64,000 nucleotides of DNA. Origin: Rubrolithibacter danxiaensis (GTDB lineage: Bacteria; Bacteroidota; Bacteroidia; Sphingobacteriales; Sphingobacteriaceae). This document shows, piece by piece, positions 26,671-34,827 of the stretch (position 1 is the stretch's first letter; each line of letters starts with the position of its first letter). Below the pieces are notes generated by a model, which saw only the letters and a list, made by a program, of their open reading frames with translations, was not told the DNA's origin and made no database searches. The stretch covers positions 62,001 through 126,000 of the forward strand of contig NZ_JBKOPS010000007.1 of assembly GCF_047272945.1 (NCBI RefSeq), read 5' to 3'. The position numbers were made by a program, and so were the translations under genes.

Positions 26671-28014
26671 TTATAACAATTCGGTAGCCAGGTTTGCAAG
26701 TTCGCTTCTCTCCCCTTTTTGTAAGGTTACATGAGCATACAGAGGATGATTTTTTGCTTTATCTATCAGATAAGACAAGCCGTTACTTTCCGAGTCAAGG
26801 TAAGGCGTATCAATCTGGTAAATATCTCCTGTAAAAACAATTTTAGTATGTTCGCCTGCTCTTGAAATAATGGTTTTCACTTCATGAGGGGTTAAATTCT
26901 GAGCTTCGTCCACAATAAAGAAAATTTTAGTGAGCGTTCGTCCCCTGATAAATGCTAAAGGAGCAATTGCTATTTTTTCCGTTTCAACCAGTTCGTCAAT
27001 TTTAGCCTGTATCTTCGTATCATCATTAAACTGTTCTCGGATAAATTTCAGATTATCCCAAACAGGTGCCATATACGGATCAACTTTCGATTTAACATCC
27101 CCGGGTAAAAAACCTATTTCTTTATTGCTTAAAGGCACAATTGGCCTGGTTATAAAAATTTGTCGGTAGTTTTTCCTTTGTTCAAGCGCAGAAGCTAAGG
27201 CCAAAAGTGTTTTTCCGGTTCCGGCATTTCCCTGAAGGGTAACCAGTTTTATTTCCGGATTAAGTAAGGCATGTATAGCGCAGGCCTGTTCAGGATTTTT
27301 AGGATAAATATTAAAAACAGCTTTTTGAGGCACTTTCTCGTAGCTTTTGTTTCGTAAGCTGTAAAATACTATTTCCGACTTTTCCTTACCCTGTAACAAA
27401 ATAAACTGGTTGGATGAAGGGACATTGATTTTTATACCTTTCAATGCGCTCATTCCCTTTTCACTAACCTGCTGTAGTATTTTTTCGGATACGTTGACAG
27501 TGGTAGTGCCGGAATATAATTCTTCTACATTTTTTACTTTTCCTGTTTCGTAGTCTTCTGCCGGAAGATTCAGGGCTTTTGCTTTTAAACGTAGGCAAAT
27601 ATCTTTCGAAACCAGTATTACTTTTTTGTCAGGATGTTCCTTTTGCAGGCTTAATGCTGCATTCAATATTCTGTGATCAAACTTTCCTTCTCCAAAAACT
27701 TTTTCAGCATCATATGTTCCCGATTTGTGGTCCATTATAACTTTAAAGCTTCCCAGCCGGTTGCCGTGTAAGGGAATCCAATTATTTAACCTGTGGTTCT
27801 GAGAAATATTCTCAATAAGCCGGATAAAACTTCGTGCTTCAAAATTGCGTGTTTCATTGCCATTTTTCAGGTTATCCAATTCTTCTAAAACCTGAATTGG
27901 AATGGCAACATCGTGCTCCTGGAAATTTAAAAAGGCATCGTGATTATATAATATTACGGATGTGTCAAGAACGAATATTTTACGGGTGTCAATTTTATTG
28001 TTTTGCCTGGACAT
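26671..28014 (-). CDS. PIN-PhoH ATPase (YlaK/PhoH2-type)
   Basis: About 447 residues from the ATG at 28014 (MSRQNNKIDTRK). The N-terminal PIN ribonuclease domain begins FVLDTSVILYNHDAF, with acidic residues in LEELDNLKNG and downstream. The C-terminal PhoH P-loop ATPase shows NAGTGKTLLALASALEQ (Walker A), QIFITRPIVPLSNKEIGFLPG, FIVDEAQNLTPHEVKT (Walker B) and VFTGDIYQID. This two-domain form is a helicase-nuclease related to PhoH2 and acts in RNA metabolism or phosphate starvation. It follows a small-RNA cluster on the same strand; the RNA terminator lies 45 bases upstream. Confidence 0.9.
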   Translation of the reverse strand: MSRQNNKIDTRKIFVLDTSVILYNHDAFLNFQEHDVAIPIQVLEELDNLKNGNETRNFEARSFIRLIENISQNHRLNNWIPLHGNRLGSFKVIMDHKSGTYDAEKVFGEGKFDHRILNAALSLQKEHPDKKVILVSKDICLRLKAKALNLPAEDYETGKVKNVEELYSGTTTVNVSEKILQQVSEKGMSALKGIKINVPSSNQFILLQGKEKSEIVFYSLRNKSYEKVPQKAVFNIYPKNPEQACAIHALLNPEIKLVTLQGNAGTGKTLLALASALEQRKNYRQIFITRPIVPLSNKEIGFLPGDVKSKVDPYMAPVWDNLKFIREQFNDDTKIQAKIDELVETEKIAIAPLAFIRGRTLTKIFFIVDEAQNLTPHEVKTIISRAGEHTKIVFTGDIYQIDTPYLDSESNGLSYLIDKAKNHPLYAHVTLQKGERSELANLATELL

Positions 28015-28052
28015 AATGCAAATTACAAAAATTGACAATGAAAACAGGCTAA

Positions 28053-28324
28053 AAAGAAAAACGGGAATCTGCCTCTGTTCGATTAAGATTCCCGTTTATA
28101 CTTTCCAAAACCGTAGTTTTAAGAAAGTAAAAGTTCTGTATCCCTGACCAGTCATCTTTTGGTGCCGATATGCTTATCAGCAATGACCTTCGCTTGTTTT
28201 CAGATCCGTAGATCTTTATACAAGCTTACCTGATTTTCATATATCTAACGACATAGTGTTAAGTTTCAGAACCTGGTTCCGAAACTTTCTTTTCAGGCTG
28301 TCAAAGTACTTTTGTTGAACTTTG
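28053..28324 (-). ncRNA. candidate structured small RNA 1 (about 270 nt)
   Basis: The 816-base non-coding region before PhoH contains two transcription-unit-like segments on the minus strand. This one has a consensus promoter (28328-28358) and a 12-bp terminator (28059-28097). In between are several hairpins: TCAAAGT/ACTTTGA at the 5' end; AAGTTTC/GAAACTT; GCTTGT/ACAAGC (28192-28197 with 28220-28225), whose loop shows AAGATCTACGGA (28205-28216); GCTGATA/TATCGGC; and ACTTTC/GAAAGT. It also shares CAGCCTGA (28293-28300) with RNA 2. No ATG-initiated frame of note is present. I do not recognise it as 6S, RNase P, tmRNA or SRP RNA. Confidence 0.6.
28059..28097 (-). terminator. intrinsic terminator of small RNA 1
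   Basis: A perfect 12-bp stem (arm AAACGGGAATCT, 15-base loop), followed on the minus strand by TTTTCTTTT. Confidence 0.82.
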
Positions 28325-28327
28325 ATA

Positions 28328-28358
28328 CTAAGTTAGATGAATATCTTAATAAAGCAAA
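28328..28358 (-). promoter_or_regulatory. promoter of small RNA 1
   Basis: Minus-strand TTTG (28355-28358), 19 bases, then TAACTTAG (28328-28335), the Bacteroidota -33/-7 layout with TTAG in place of TTTG. The same boxes and spacing recur before small RNA 2. Confidence 0.62.
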
Positions 28359-28427
28359 CAAAAATATTTTGTTTTTTTAAACACCTTACTAACAGTAATT
28401 AACATGTTGTTAACAGCAGTAAAAGTT

Positions 28428-28747
28428 AAATAAAAAAGGGAAACCTGCTGGCCTGCAGAATTTCCCTTTTAACTCTAAAAAAAGCCATAGCTTATTCTAA
28501 AGCTTCAAGTTTTAATTTGACAGATCCGATAATCTCATGTTCTTTCGAAACTATGAATTCAGCGATCTATTGTTTCAGATTTCAGTTTCCGTAGATCTTG
28601 AAATCTGCCACCTGCCTTTTTATCTCTTTACGCATGGTTACCAGACTTTAGCTGAAAAGAGATAAAACTCCTTTGAACTGATGATTTTCTTAAAAATTTC
28701 GTTCTTCTCGGTAGATCAGGCTGCCAAAATTATGGTTACTTGATGTT
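28428..28747 (-). ncRNA. candidate structured small RNA 2 (about 320 nt), paralogous to RNA 1
   Basis: A second unit about 100 bases upstream of RNA 1, with the same promoter boxes (28751-28781) and its own terminator (28434-28470). Hairpins include a 12-bp TTTTATCTCTTT/AAAGAGATAAAA and CAGATTTC/GAAATCTG (28576-28583 with 28600-28607), whose loop again displays AAGATCTACGGA (28588-28599). CAGCCTGA recurs at 28716-28723. Primary sequence is otherwise diverged while hairpin order is kept, as expected of homologous structured RNAs. A 17-codon ATG frame (28582-28635) overlaps the loop motif but is not conserved in RNA 1. Confidence 0.6.
28434..28470 (-). terminator. intrinsic terminator of small RNA 2
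   Basis: A perfect 10-bp stem AAAAGGGAAA/TTTCCCTTTT with inner CTGC/GCAG pairs, followed on the minus strand by TTTATTTA. Confidence 0.8.
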
Positions 28748-28750
28748 ATA

Positions 28751-28781
28751 CTAAGTTAGTAAATTGAATTGAAAATCCAAA
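28751..28781 (-). promoter_or_regulatory. promoter of small RNA 2
   Basis: Minus-strand TTTG (28778-28781), exactly 19 bases, then TAACTTAG (28751-28758), identical in boxes and spacing to the promoter of RNA 1. Confidence 0.62.
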
Positions 28782-28854
28782 AAAGAAATAAAATTATTTT
28801 CAACCCAAAAAATAAAGAGAACTAACTTTTAATATAAATTCTTGTTAAAAGAAA

Positions 28855-29265
28855 ATGGAGCTTATTTATCAGGCAGAAGTACAGGTTACAGGCGGACGGG
28901 ACGGACTTGCACAGAGTACCGATGGCCTGTTAAACTTAGCAATTCAAAAACCAAAGGAATTAAACGGCTTGGGAATCCAACCAAATCCTGAACAATTATT
29001 TGCTGCTGCATGGGGGGCATCTTTACTAAGTACAATTAAAATGTTTGCTGCATCTTCAAATATTGATACAGAAAAGGCAACTGTTACAGTTCGGACAAGT
29101 TTAAACAGAAATGCTTCCGGTTATTTACTTGCAGCTGATATTGAGGTACATATTCCCGGGCTTTCTGTAGAAGAAACAGCAGAGATTGTTGAAGAAGCCT
29201 ATTTATTCTGTCCGTATTATAAGGCAATCCGGGGTAATATAGATGTAAAAATCTTGGCTGTATAA
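28855..29265 (+). CDS. OsmC/Ohr-family protein lacking the peroxidatic cysteine
   Basis: 136 residues with the Ohr pattern: VTGGRDGLAQSTDGLLNL (active-site Arg), PNPEQLFAAAWGASLLSTIK, and EEAYLFCPYYKAIRGNIDV. In Ohr enzymes the first block ends in a peroxidatic Cys (AACF); here the residue is Ser (codon TCT). The second Cys, normally resolving, is kept in FCPYY. Family membership is clear, but the usual thiol peroxidase cycle against organic hydroperoxides cannot run, so it may bind hydroperoxides or lipids without reducing them, or act by other chemistry. It is divergent from the small-RNA cluster and followed by the FUSC gene. Confidence 0.85.
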   Translation: MELIYQAEVQVTGGRDGLAQSTDGLLNLAIQKPKELNGLGIQPNPEQLFAAAWGASLLSTIKMFAASSNIDTEKATVTVRTSLNRNASGYLLAADIEVHIPGLSVEETAEIVEEAYLFCPYYKAIRGNIDVKILAV

Positions 29266-29346
29266 ACTGCACACGGATACGCTTTACCTTTTAAGTACAA
29301 AAGGTTTTATCTTCGCAACTACATTCCGGTCCAAAACGCTTCAATA

Positions 29347-31482
29347 ATGAATCAACCCAGAGAAATAAAAAGTTTTATACACAGCCTTTATTTTTCTGAT
29401 GGCATCCGTATTACACTTGGAGTACTTTTACCATCACTCATTCTGGCCCAATTCGGGCAACTTATTACGGGTATAACAATTTCGCTCGGCGCTTTTTCTG
29501 CCAGTTTAGGCGATAACCCCGGGCCCTGGATCCATAAACGAAACGGCATGTTAGGCTGCATTTTTGCAGTTATTTTTACGGGTTTTGTTACAGGGTTATT
29601 AAACAGCTATCCAGCGTTAATGATGGTAGGCTTGTTTATTTTCTGTTTTTTTTTCTCCATGTTATCCATTTATGGAGACCGGGCAGCAAATGTGGGGACA
29701 GCTGCCCTGCTGGTTGTAGTGTTAACTATTGATGACAGCCTGACGCTTGGGCAAAATCTTTTTCACGCAGTTTATTTGTTTATAGGCGGTATCTGGTATC
29801 TGGGATTAAGTATGTCGGTTTTGCAGATACGGCCTTACAGGATGGCGCAGCAAACACTTGCAAATTGTATTGAAGAAGTTGCGAGTTATTTACAGGTAAA
29901 GGCCAGTTTTTATGATATAAATGAAGATTATGATGAAACATACCAGAAACTGATAGCCCAGCAGGTAGTAGTAAACCAGCAGCAATATCATGTAAGGGAG
30001 TTGTTGTTTAAAACAAGGCAAATCGTTAAAGAATCTACCAGTATGGGCCGCAAGCTGGTTCTGGTATTTGTTGATATTGTTGACTTGTTTGAACAGACAA
30101 TGGCCACCCATTATGAGTATGGAAGTATTCGTAAAACATTCGGACAAACAGGAGTTCTTATTCACTTTAAAGAAATCATTCTAAAAGTTGCGGAAGAGCT
30201 GAATCATCTGAGCTTAAAATTATTAAGCAACGAAATTCCCGAGCCTTTGAACAATTTTCAATCCGATCTGGAAAAACTAAAAACAGAAATAGACAAAGTG
30301 GAATCTGAATTTGGTTTGAACAACCTGGTACTGAAAAAAATCCTTATAAATGTTCGTAACATAGTTAACCGAATTCAAAAGATTTATAGCTATTTCCAGT
30401 TAAAACTTTTAAGTGCCGACCAAACTAAAAACCTTGAACTCAGTCAGTTCGTTTCTCACAACGAGTTTGATTATAAGCTGTTCAGAGAAAACCTGACTTT
30501 TGAGTCGGGTATTTTCAGGCATTCTGTTCGCGTTGCAATTGTATCCGTAATTGGTTATCTTTTTTCAATAGCACTGCCTTTAGGACACCATAGTTATTGG
30601 ATACTTTTAACTATTTTAACCATTCTTAAACCCGGATTCAGCCTTACCAAACAACGAAATTTTCAGCGTTTAACCGGGACTTTTTTTGGTGGGATTGTTG
30701 GGGCACTGATTGTTATTTTTATTAAAGACGACATCGCACGATTTATTTTGCTGCTCGTTTTTATGGTAGGTGCTTATACTTTTATTCGTCAGAATTATAT
30801 AGTAGGCATACTTTTTCTAACTCCTTATATTATTATTTTATTCAGCTTCTTAGGTCTTGGCGGATTAAGTGTTGCCCGTGAAAGAATATTTGATACCATT
30901 GTAGGCTCTGTAATTGCTTTTACTGCCAGTTATTATATATTCCCCTCGTGGGAATACCGGCAATTAAAAGGTTTAATGAAACAGATTCTGATGGCCAATT
31001 ACAAATATCTTTATAAGGCCGGAGAAAAACTGGCAGGAAGAGAATTAGATGTAACAGAATATAAATTGGTAAGAAAAGAAGTGTATGTAAGCTCGGCCAA
31101 CATTTCATCGGCTTTTCAACGAATGCTGTCTGAACCAAAGAGTAAACAGAAAAACGGACAGGATCTGCATAAATTTGTAGTTCTTAACCACAAACTTTCT
31201 TCTTATATAGCTTCTCTTTTGGCCAGCCTGCAGCGAAATGAAAATCATCCGGTAAATACAGCTCATATTAAATCTATTAAAAAGGCATTATACCTGCTGG
31301 CTGAAGCTGTAAATAAACTAAATCCAGAAGATAAAAGCTTTAAAGAAACTGATCTTTCCATACCAGAGAATTCAATTCAGCTTATTGAAGATACTCCCGA
31401 CAATAAATTGCTGAACGAAGAGCTGGAATATGTACTTAAAGTAAGTAAGGATATTAACAGAATTTGCGAAAAGTTAAGCTGA
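29347..31482 (+). CDS. FUSC-family inner-membrane protein (YccS/YhfK-like)
   Basis: 711 residues. Two blocks of about six membrane helices (residues 20-160 and 395-530) alternate with cytoplasmic helical regions, the duplicated YccS/YhfK architecture. The second block begins RHSVRVAIVSVIGYLFSIALP and includes GHHSYWILLTILTILKPGFS followed by QRNFQRLTGTFFGGIVGALI, the FUSC signature. Such proteins are putative aromatic acid or efflux exporters. It lies 81 bases after the OsmC-like gene, and its 3' end overlaps the convergent DsbA-family gene by 9 bases. Confidence 0.87.
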   Translation: MNQPREIKSFIHSLYFSDGIRITLGVLLPSLILAQFGQLITGITISLGAFSASLGDNPGPWIHKRNGMLGCIFAVIFTGFVTGLLNSYPALMMVGLFIFCFFFSMLSIYGDRAANVGTAALLVVVLTIDDSLTLGQNLFHAVYLFIGGIWYLGLSMSVLQIRPYRMAQQTLANCIEEVASYLQVKASFYDINEDYDETYQKLIAQQVVVNQQQYHVRELLFKTRQIVKESTSMGRKLVLVFVDIVDLFEQTMATHYEYGSIRKTFGQTGVLIHFKEIILKVAEELNHLSLKLLSNEIPEPLNNFQSDLEKLKTEIDKVESEFGLNNLVLKKILINVRNIVNRIQKIYSYFQLKLLSADQTKNLELSQFVSHNEFDYKLFRENLTFESGIFRHSVRVAIVSVIGYLFSIALPLGHHSYWILLTILTILKPGFSLTKQRNFQRLTGTFFGGIVGALIVIFIKDDIARFILLLVFMVGAYTFIRQNYIVGILFLTPYIIILFSFLGLGGLSVARERIFDTIVGSVIAFTASYYIFPSWEYRQLKGLMKQILMANYKYLYKAGEKLAGRELDVTEYKLVRKEVYVSSANISSAFQRMLSEPKSKQKNGQDLHKFVVLNHKLSSYIASLLASLQRNENHPVNTAHIKSIKKALYLLAEAVNKLNPEDKSFKETDLSIPENSIQLIEDTPDNKLLNEELEYVLKVSKDINRICEKLS

Positions 31483-32121
31483 TCTTATTTCTGATAATAC
31501 ATTCTGAATACGCAGTTCCAGAGTTTCCAGGTCAGTATAACCTCTGGCAATGAGATAAAAATGAGTATCGCTATTCTGAATCAAAACTGAAGGATAGCCA
31601 TTTACTTCGAGTTGTCTTGCCAGAGCAAAATCATAATAAGCATCCTGCTTAAATTGTTCAAGCTGCATTTTATAAATAAACTCGTCGGGATCGAGGCCAA
31701 AATTTACAGCAATATAACGATAAAGCTCCTCTTCATTCAGGTCTCTTCCATTGAAATAAAATTCATTTTGTAAAGCATGGGCAAATAATACTGCCTTTTC
31801 GGGATGAGTAGATTTAAAAACACTTAATGCAATTGAAGGCTTTTCTGAATCAAGTATCAGTTCGCCTCTTTCCAAAACTTTTAAAAAAGCTTCCCCGAAA
31901 GTGGTACCGCTTGTTTCTTCAACTGTTCTGTATGCTGTTTTAATGTAGGGAGCGACTACTCCTATTGGTCCTGTACGTTCACCTGTTATCATTCCTCCGC
32001 TAATCACTTCAAAATCTGTTTGCGCTGAATATTTTTCGTAAACAGCTTTTATGACCGGACTAAAGCCATAACACCAACCGCAAAGAGCGTCATAAACATA
32101 TATTACTTTGATATTCTTCAT
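31474..32121 (-). CDS. DsbA-family (FrnE-like) thiol oxidoreductase
   Basis: 215 residues without signal peptide, so cytoplasmic. The N-terminal VIYVYDALCGWCYGFSP carries the CxxC active site (CGWC) in a thioredoxin fold, a helical insertion follows, and the cis-proline loop is VNGYPSVLIQN. This matches FrnE-like 2-hydroxychromene isomerase/DsbA-family proteins that catalyse disulfide exchange in stress response. Convergent with, and overlapping, the FUSC gene. Confidence 0.85.
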   Translation of the reverse strand: MKNIKVIYVYDALCGWCYGFSPVIKAVYEKYSAQTDFEVISGGMITGERTGPIGVVAPYIKTAYRTVEETSGTTFGEAFLKVLERGELILDSEKPSIALSVFKSTHPEKAVLFAHALQNEFYFNGRDLNEEELYRYIAVNFGLDPDEFIYKMQLEQFKQDAYYDFALARQLEVNGYPSVLIQNSDTHFYLIARGYTDLETLELRIQNVLSEIRSA

Positions 32122-32310
32122 TCTAAAAGAAGGCGAAACCGATCAAATTGTTTAGTAGTGAAAAAGCGGGCTGTCCGAACATTTTTTTCTGAAGATGACC
32201 AAAAAAAGATACACTTAAAAAATGTCATACTATCGTCAGCCAACAGAAAAGCTTATTCTACTGTTTGGCATTAAAATAGAAAGATAAAGGCATAACCTAA
32301 AACTAAAAAA

Positions 32311-32478
32311 ATGAAAGTTTCAAAAAAGTCATCACTTGAAAAATTGCTGGAACGTTTTGATAAAGAACTTAAACAGTCTTTAAAACAGGATCTGCAGTTA
32401 TTTAAAATAAGTAAGGATTCTTTTTTTAGTAAATCAGCCAAAGACGTGATAAATAATGATGGTCTTTTGGTCGCTTAA
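32311..32478 (+). CDS. small hypothetical protein (55 aa)
   Basis: This is the only gene-like content of the 462-base spacer at 32122-32583. It starts ATG after an A-rich stretch (MKVSKKSSLEKLLERFDKEL) and is lysine-rich and amphipathic, without Cys, ending NNDGLLVA. The basic helical N-terminus followed by a Ser/Phe-rich part could be a precursor-like peptide or a small nucleic-acid-binding protein. The rest of the spacer (32122-32310, 32479-32583) shows no hairpin or box that I can name. Confidence 0.42.
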   Translation: MKVSKKSSLEKLLERFDKELKQSLKQDLQLFKISKDSFFSKSAKDVINNDGLLVA

Positions 32479-32583
32479 ATCCTGATATAATTTTTTTCCT
32501 GATACTAAAATCTTCGAAAAAAAGTTTATCTTAGAAGTATAAGCCTTACGGTTTATCTAAACCAATATAAATTACTATCGTCC

Positions 32584-33024
32584 ATGTTTAATGTAAAACT
32601 CTTTCTGTGTGTTTTGGCTGTCATGGTTTTGCCTTTCTTATTTACGGGATGTGCTTCAGTAAATAAAACACAGAAAAGTACTTTCCTCGGATCAGCAGCC
32701 GGCGGTGCAATTGGAGCGATCATTGGGAAACGGGCAGGAAACACGGTTGTAGGAGCCACAGTTGGAGCAGCTTTAGGAGCTACGACCGGAGCTTTTATAG
32801 GCAAAAAGCTAGATGGAATATCCGGCAGTCAGAAGAATAAAAACAATCAGTTATACGTCATTGACGGAGTTCCCTACAAAGGAAAAGAAGCCCAAGCCCG
32901 ATTAACAACTATTACAACAGATAAAATTGCGAGTGTAAAGTTTTTGAAAGATGCAGAAGCGATTGAAATGTTTGGGAGTATGGGAGCAAATGGAGCTGTT
33001 TTAATAAATCTGCATAAAATATGA
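32584..33024 (+). CDS. glycine-zipper lipoprotein with TonB-plug-like C-terminal tail
   Basis: 146 residues. A lipoprotein signal ends at FLFTGC (Cys near residue 23). Residues about 34-75 are a glycine zipper (GSAAGGAIGAIIGKRAGNTV, GATVGAALGATTGAFIGKKL), like YMGG/OmpA-type small membrane-inserting proteins. The rest, from about residue 88, reads QLYVIDGVPYKG, then IASVKFLKDAEAIEMFGSMG, ANGAVLINL, the plug-domain signature of TonB/SusC-type receptors (VIDGVP, I-x-V-LKDA, GxxGANGxxLI). It would sit in the outer or inner membrane as a tether with a plug-like module. No barrel partner is nearby. Confidence 0.72.
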   Translation: MFNVKLFLCVLAVMVLPFLFTGCASVNKTQKSTFLGSAAGGAIGAIIGKRAGNTVVGATVGAALGATTGAFIGKKLDGISGSQKNKNNQLYVIDGVPYKGKEAQARLTTITTDKIASVKFLKDAEAIEMFGSMGANGAVLINLHKI

Positions 33025-33036
33025 AAAGAGTAAACG

Positions 33037-33297
33037 TTAGTTTACATTGCTTATCTGATTCATAATCTCCCGGTAATTTTCATATTTATAAATCATCATT
33101 TTAAAGCCTTCAATCAGCTCTTCAAGTTCTGATACGGATTCTGTTATATTAACGCAGCTAACTCTTCCACTTATAATTTCATTGATCAGTTTGTAGCAAT
33201 ACTCATGTAACTTATAAACCCTGTCATTATATAAATCTGTTGATCGTAAAGCAATGCTTAACAACTTTATTTTTTCTTCTGCCGATAATTCAATCAT
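33037..33297 (-). CDS. small hypothetical protein (86 aa)
   Basis: A helical, soluble protein (MIELSAEEKIKLLSIALR..., then ELEELIEGFKMMIYKYENYRE) with two cysteines that are not paired closely. It is convergent with the zipper lipoprotein (12 bases between stops). No family is recognised, and it has no membrane segment or signal peptide. Confidence 0.5.
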   Translation of the reverse strand: MIELSAEEKIKLLSIALRSTDLYNDRVYKLHEYCYKLINEIISGRVSCVNITESVSELEELIEGFKMMIYKYENYREIMNQISNVN

Positions 33298-33381
33298 CCT
33301 CTTTTTTTATAAAGAACTTTTCAACTGCCTGATTGTTTTTTTGTTAGTGTTTTTTTAGCGTGGTACCTTTCCAATAATCAA

Positions 33382-34827
33382 TTAATGCAATACCAAAACC
33401 CAGCCTTTTTTAATACCCAGTGTCCCTTCTTTAAGATCCAGTGTATAATAATAAGTTCCTGAAGGTAAAACCTGTCCATTTCTATTGCCATCCCAGGGTT
33501 TTGAATATCCAATACTTCTGTAAACAATTTCTCCAAAACGGTTATATACCGTTAACCATGCATTAGAGTAAGTATTAAGAGCTACAATATTCCAATTATC
33601 ATTTATCCCATCACCATTAGGAGTGAAAGTATTTGGAATTTGGAGATCTTTGTAAACCTTTACAAAAATCTTATCGCTCGAAACAAAGTTACATCCAACA
33701 TCAGAAAGAAAGGTTAAAGTGTACTCGGTATCTTCCAGGGGCTGGGCCGTTGTACTCAAAGTGGCTGGCGAATCAGTAGCCGGATACCACGTGTATCTTC
33801 CGTTAGTTGCTCCTGTTATTTTGCCTTCTAATTTAACGGGCCTTCCCTGTACTGTAAAAATTGTATCAGGGCCGGCATCAACCACAGGTTTCTCTAACAC
33901 CTGCACGAGAATAGAATCTGAATATATTCTGCAAGCGGATGAACTGATATTTCCGGCTGCAGAAACAGACAACCGGAATTTATACCCTTTTTTATCAGGG
34001 GAGGAAACGGGAAAAACAGCTGGTGTACTTGTTGCTCCTGCAATGTCTTTCCAGCCTTCAGTATCATTCGTGTTTATTTGCCATTGGTAACTGTAAGTTC
34101 CAGAGGTTACCTGAGCATCTAATGAAATGATTGCAGGAAGCCCTTCACAGATGGTTGAATTTCCATCTGCTGCTTTTGCCGAGGGGGTAACTACAGGCCC
34201 AAATGGACGAAACGTTATGTCGTCCAGTGCCAAATCGTTTCCGCAGCCTCCCGGAGCGTTATTGATAATTTTTAATTCTATTTCTGACTCATTTCCGGTT
34301 GTAAAATATAAGCCATATTGTTTCCATTCGGGATTATCAGTTGAAGTAATATCACCAGTGGTATATTCTTTTTCACCATTAGCAGTTTTAATATTAAAAG
34401 TCAGATTTACCGGAATTTGCGAAGGGCATGGTGCATATTTCTTTTGAACATTCATTACCCATGCTGCAAATTCGTAAGTAGTATTGGGGCACAGATTAGA
34501 AACTGTTTGGCGGAAAAAAACACCAGGTTCTTCTTTTGCGTTAACAAGCATCATATATCCATTGCCTGTATGATCAGATAACAAAGTATGCCAGGAATCA
34601 TTAAAGCAACCATAGGTATTGGCTACTAATTTATAATTTCCGTCGGGAGGACACTGATCTGTCGTCCAGAGTGAATATGTAGTAGTAATAGGTGCCGGCC
34701 CCTGTGTGGCAGATCCAAAATCTATATTTACAACCGGATCGCCCAGGTTTCCTTCTTCGAGCTGTGCAACAGAATAGAAAGGCAGGAGAATAAGTAGCAG
34801 AAATGCTTCATAAAAAAATGCCTTCAT
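33382..34827 (-). CDS. secreted protein with T9SS type B sorting domain (gliding motility-associated C-terminal domain)
   Basis: 481 residues. A signal peptide (MKAFFYEAFLLLILLPFYSVAQ) is followed by a carbohydrate-binding-like jelly-roll domain (about 30-210) with NGYMMLVNAKEEPGVFFRQT, then Ig-like/PKD-like repeats to about residue 395. The C-terminal 85 residues are the type B sorting signal: IPNTFTPNGDGINDNWNI, LTVYNRFGEIVYRS, WDGNRNGQVLPSGTYYYTLD. This directs export by the type IX system and surface attachment, and indicates that the host has T9SS. The ligand is unknown. Confidence 0.88.
   Translation of the reverse strand: MKAFFYEAFLLLILLPFYSVAQLEEGNLGDPVVNIDFGSATQGPAPITTTYSLWTTDQCPPDGNYKLVANTYGCFNDSWHTLLSDHTGNGYMMLVNAKEEPGVFFRQTVSNLCPNTTYEFAAWVMNVQKKYAPCPSQIPVNLTFNIKTANGEKEYTTGDITSTDNPEWKQYGLYFTTGNESEIELKIINNAPGGCGNDLALDDITFRPFGPVVTPSAKAADGNSTICEGLPAIISLDAQVTSGTYSYQWQINTNDTEGWKDIAGATSTPAVFPVSSPDKKGYKFRLSVSAAGNISSSACRIYSDSILVQVLEKPVVDAGPDTIFTVQGRPVKLEGKITGATNGRYTWYPATDSPATLSTTAQPLEDTEYTLTFLSDVGCNFVSSDKIFVKVYKDLQIPNTFTPNGDGINDNWNIVALNTYSNAWLTVYNRFGEIVYRSIGYSKPWDGNRNGQVLPSGTYYYTLDLKEGTLGIKKGWVLVLH

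Noticed and set aside
28053..28225. A long open frame through RNA 1 reading KIYGSENKRR...
   Set aside because: It has no ATG and is closed upstream by TAA; stems and terminator explain the sequence.
28582..28635. A 17-codon ATG frame inside small RNA 2, overlapping the conserved loop
   Set aside because: Not matched by an ATG frame in RNA 1, so the shared sequence is better explained by RNA structure.
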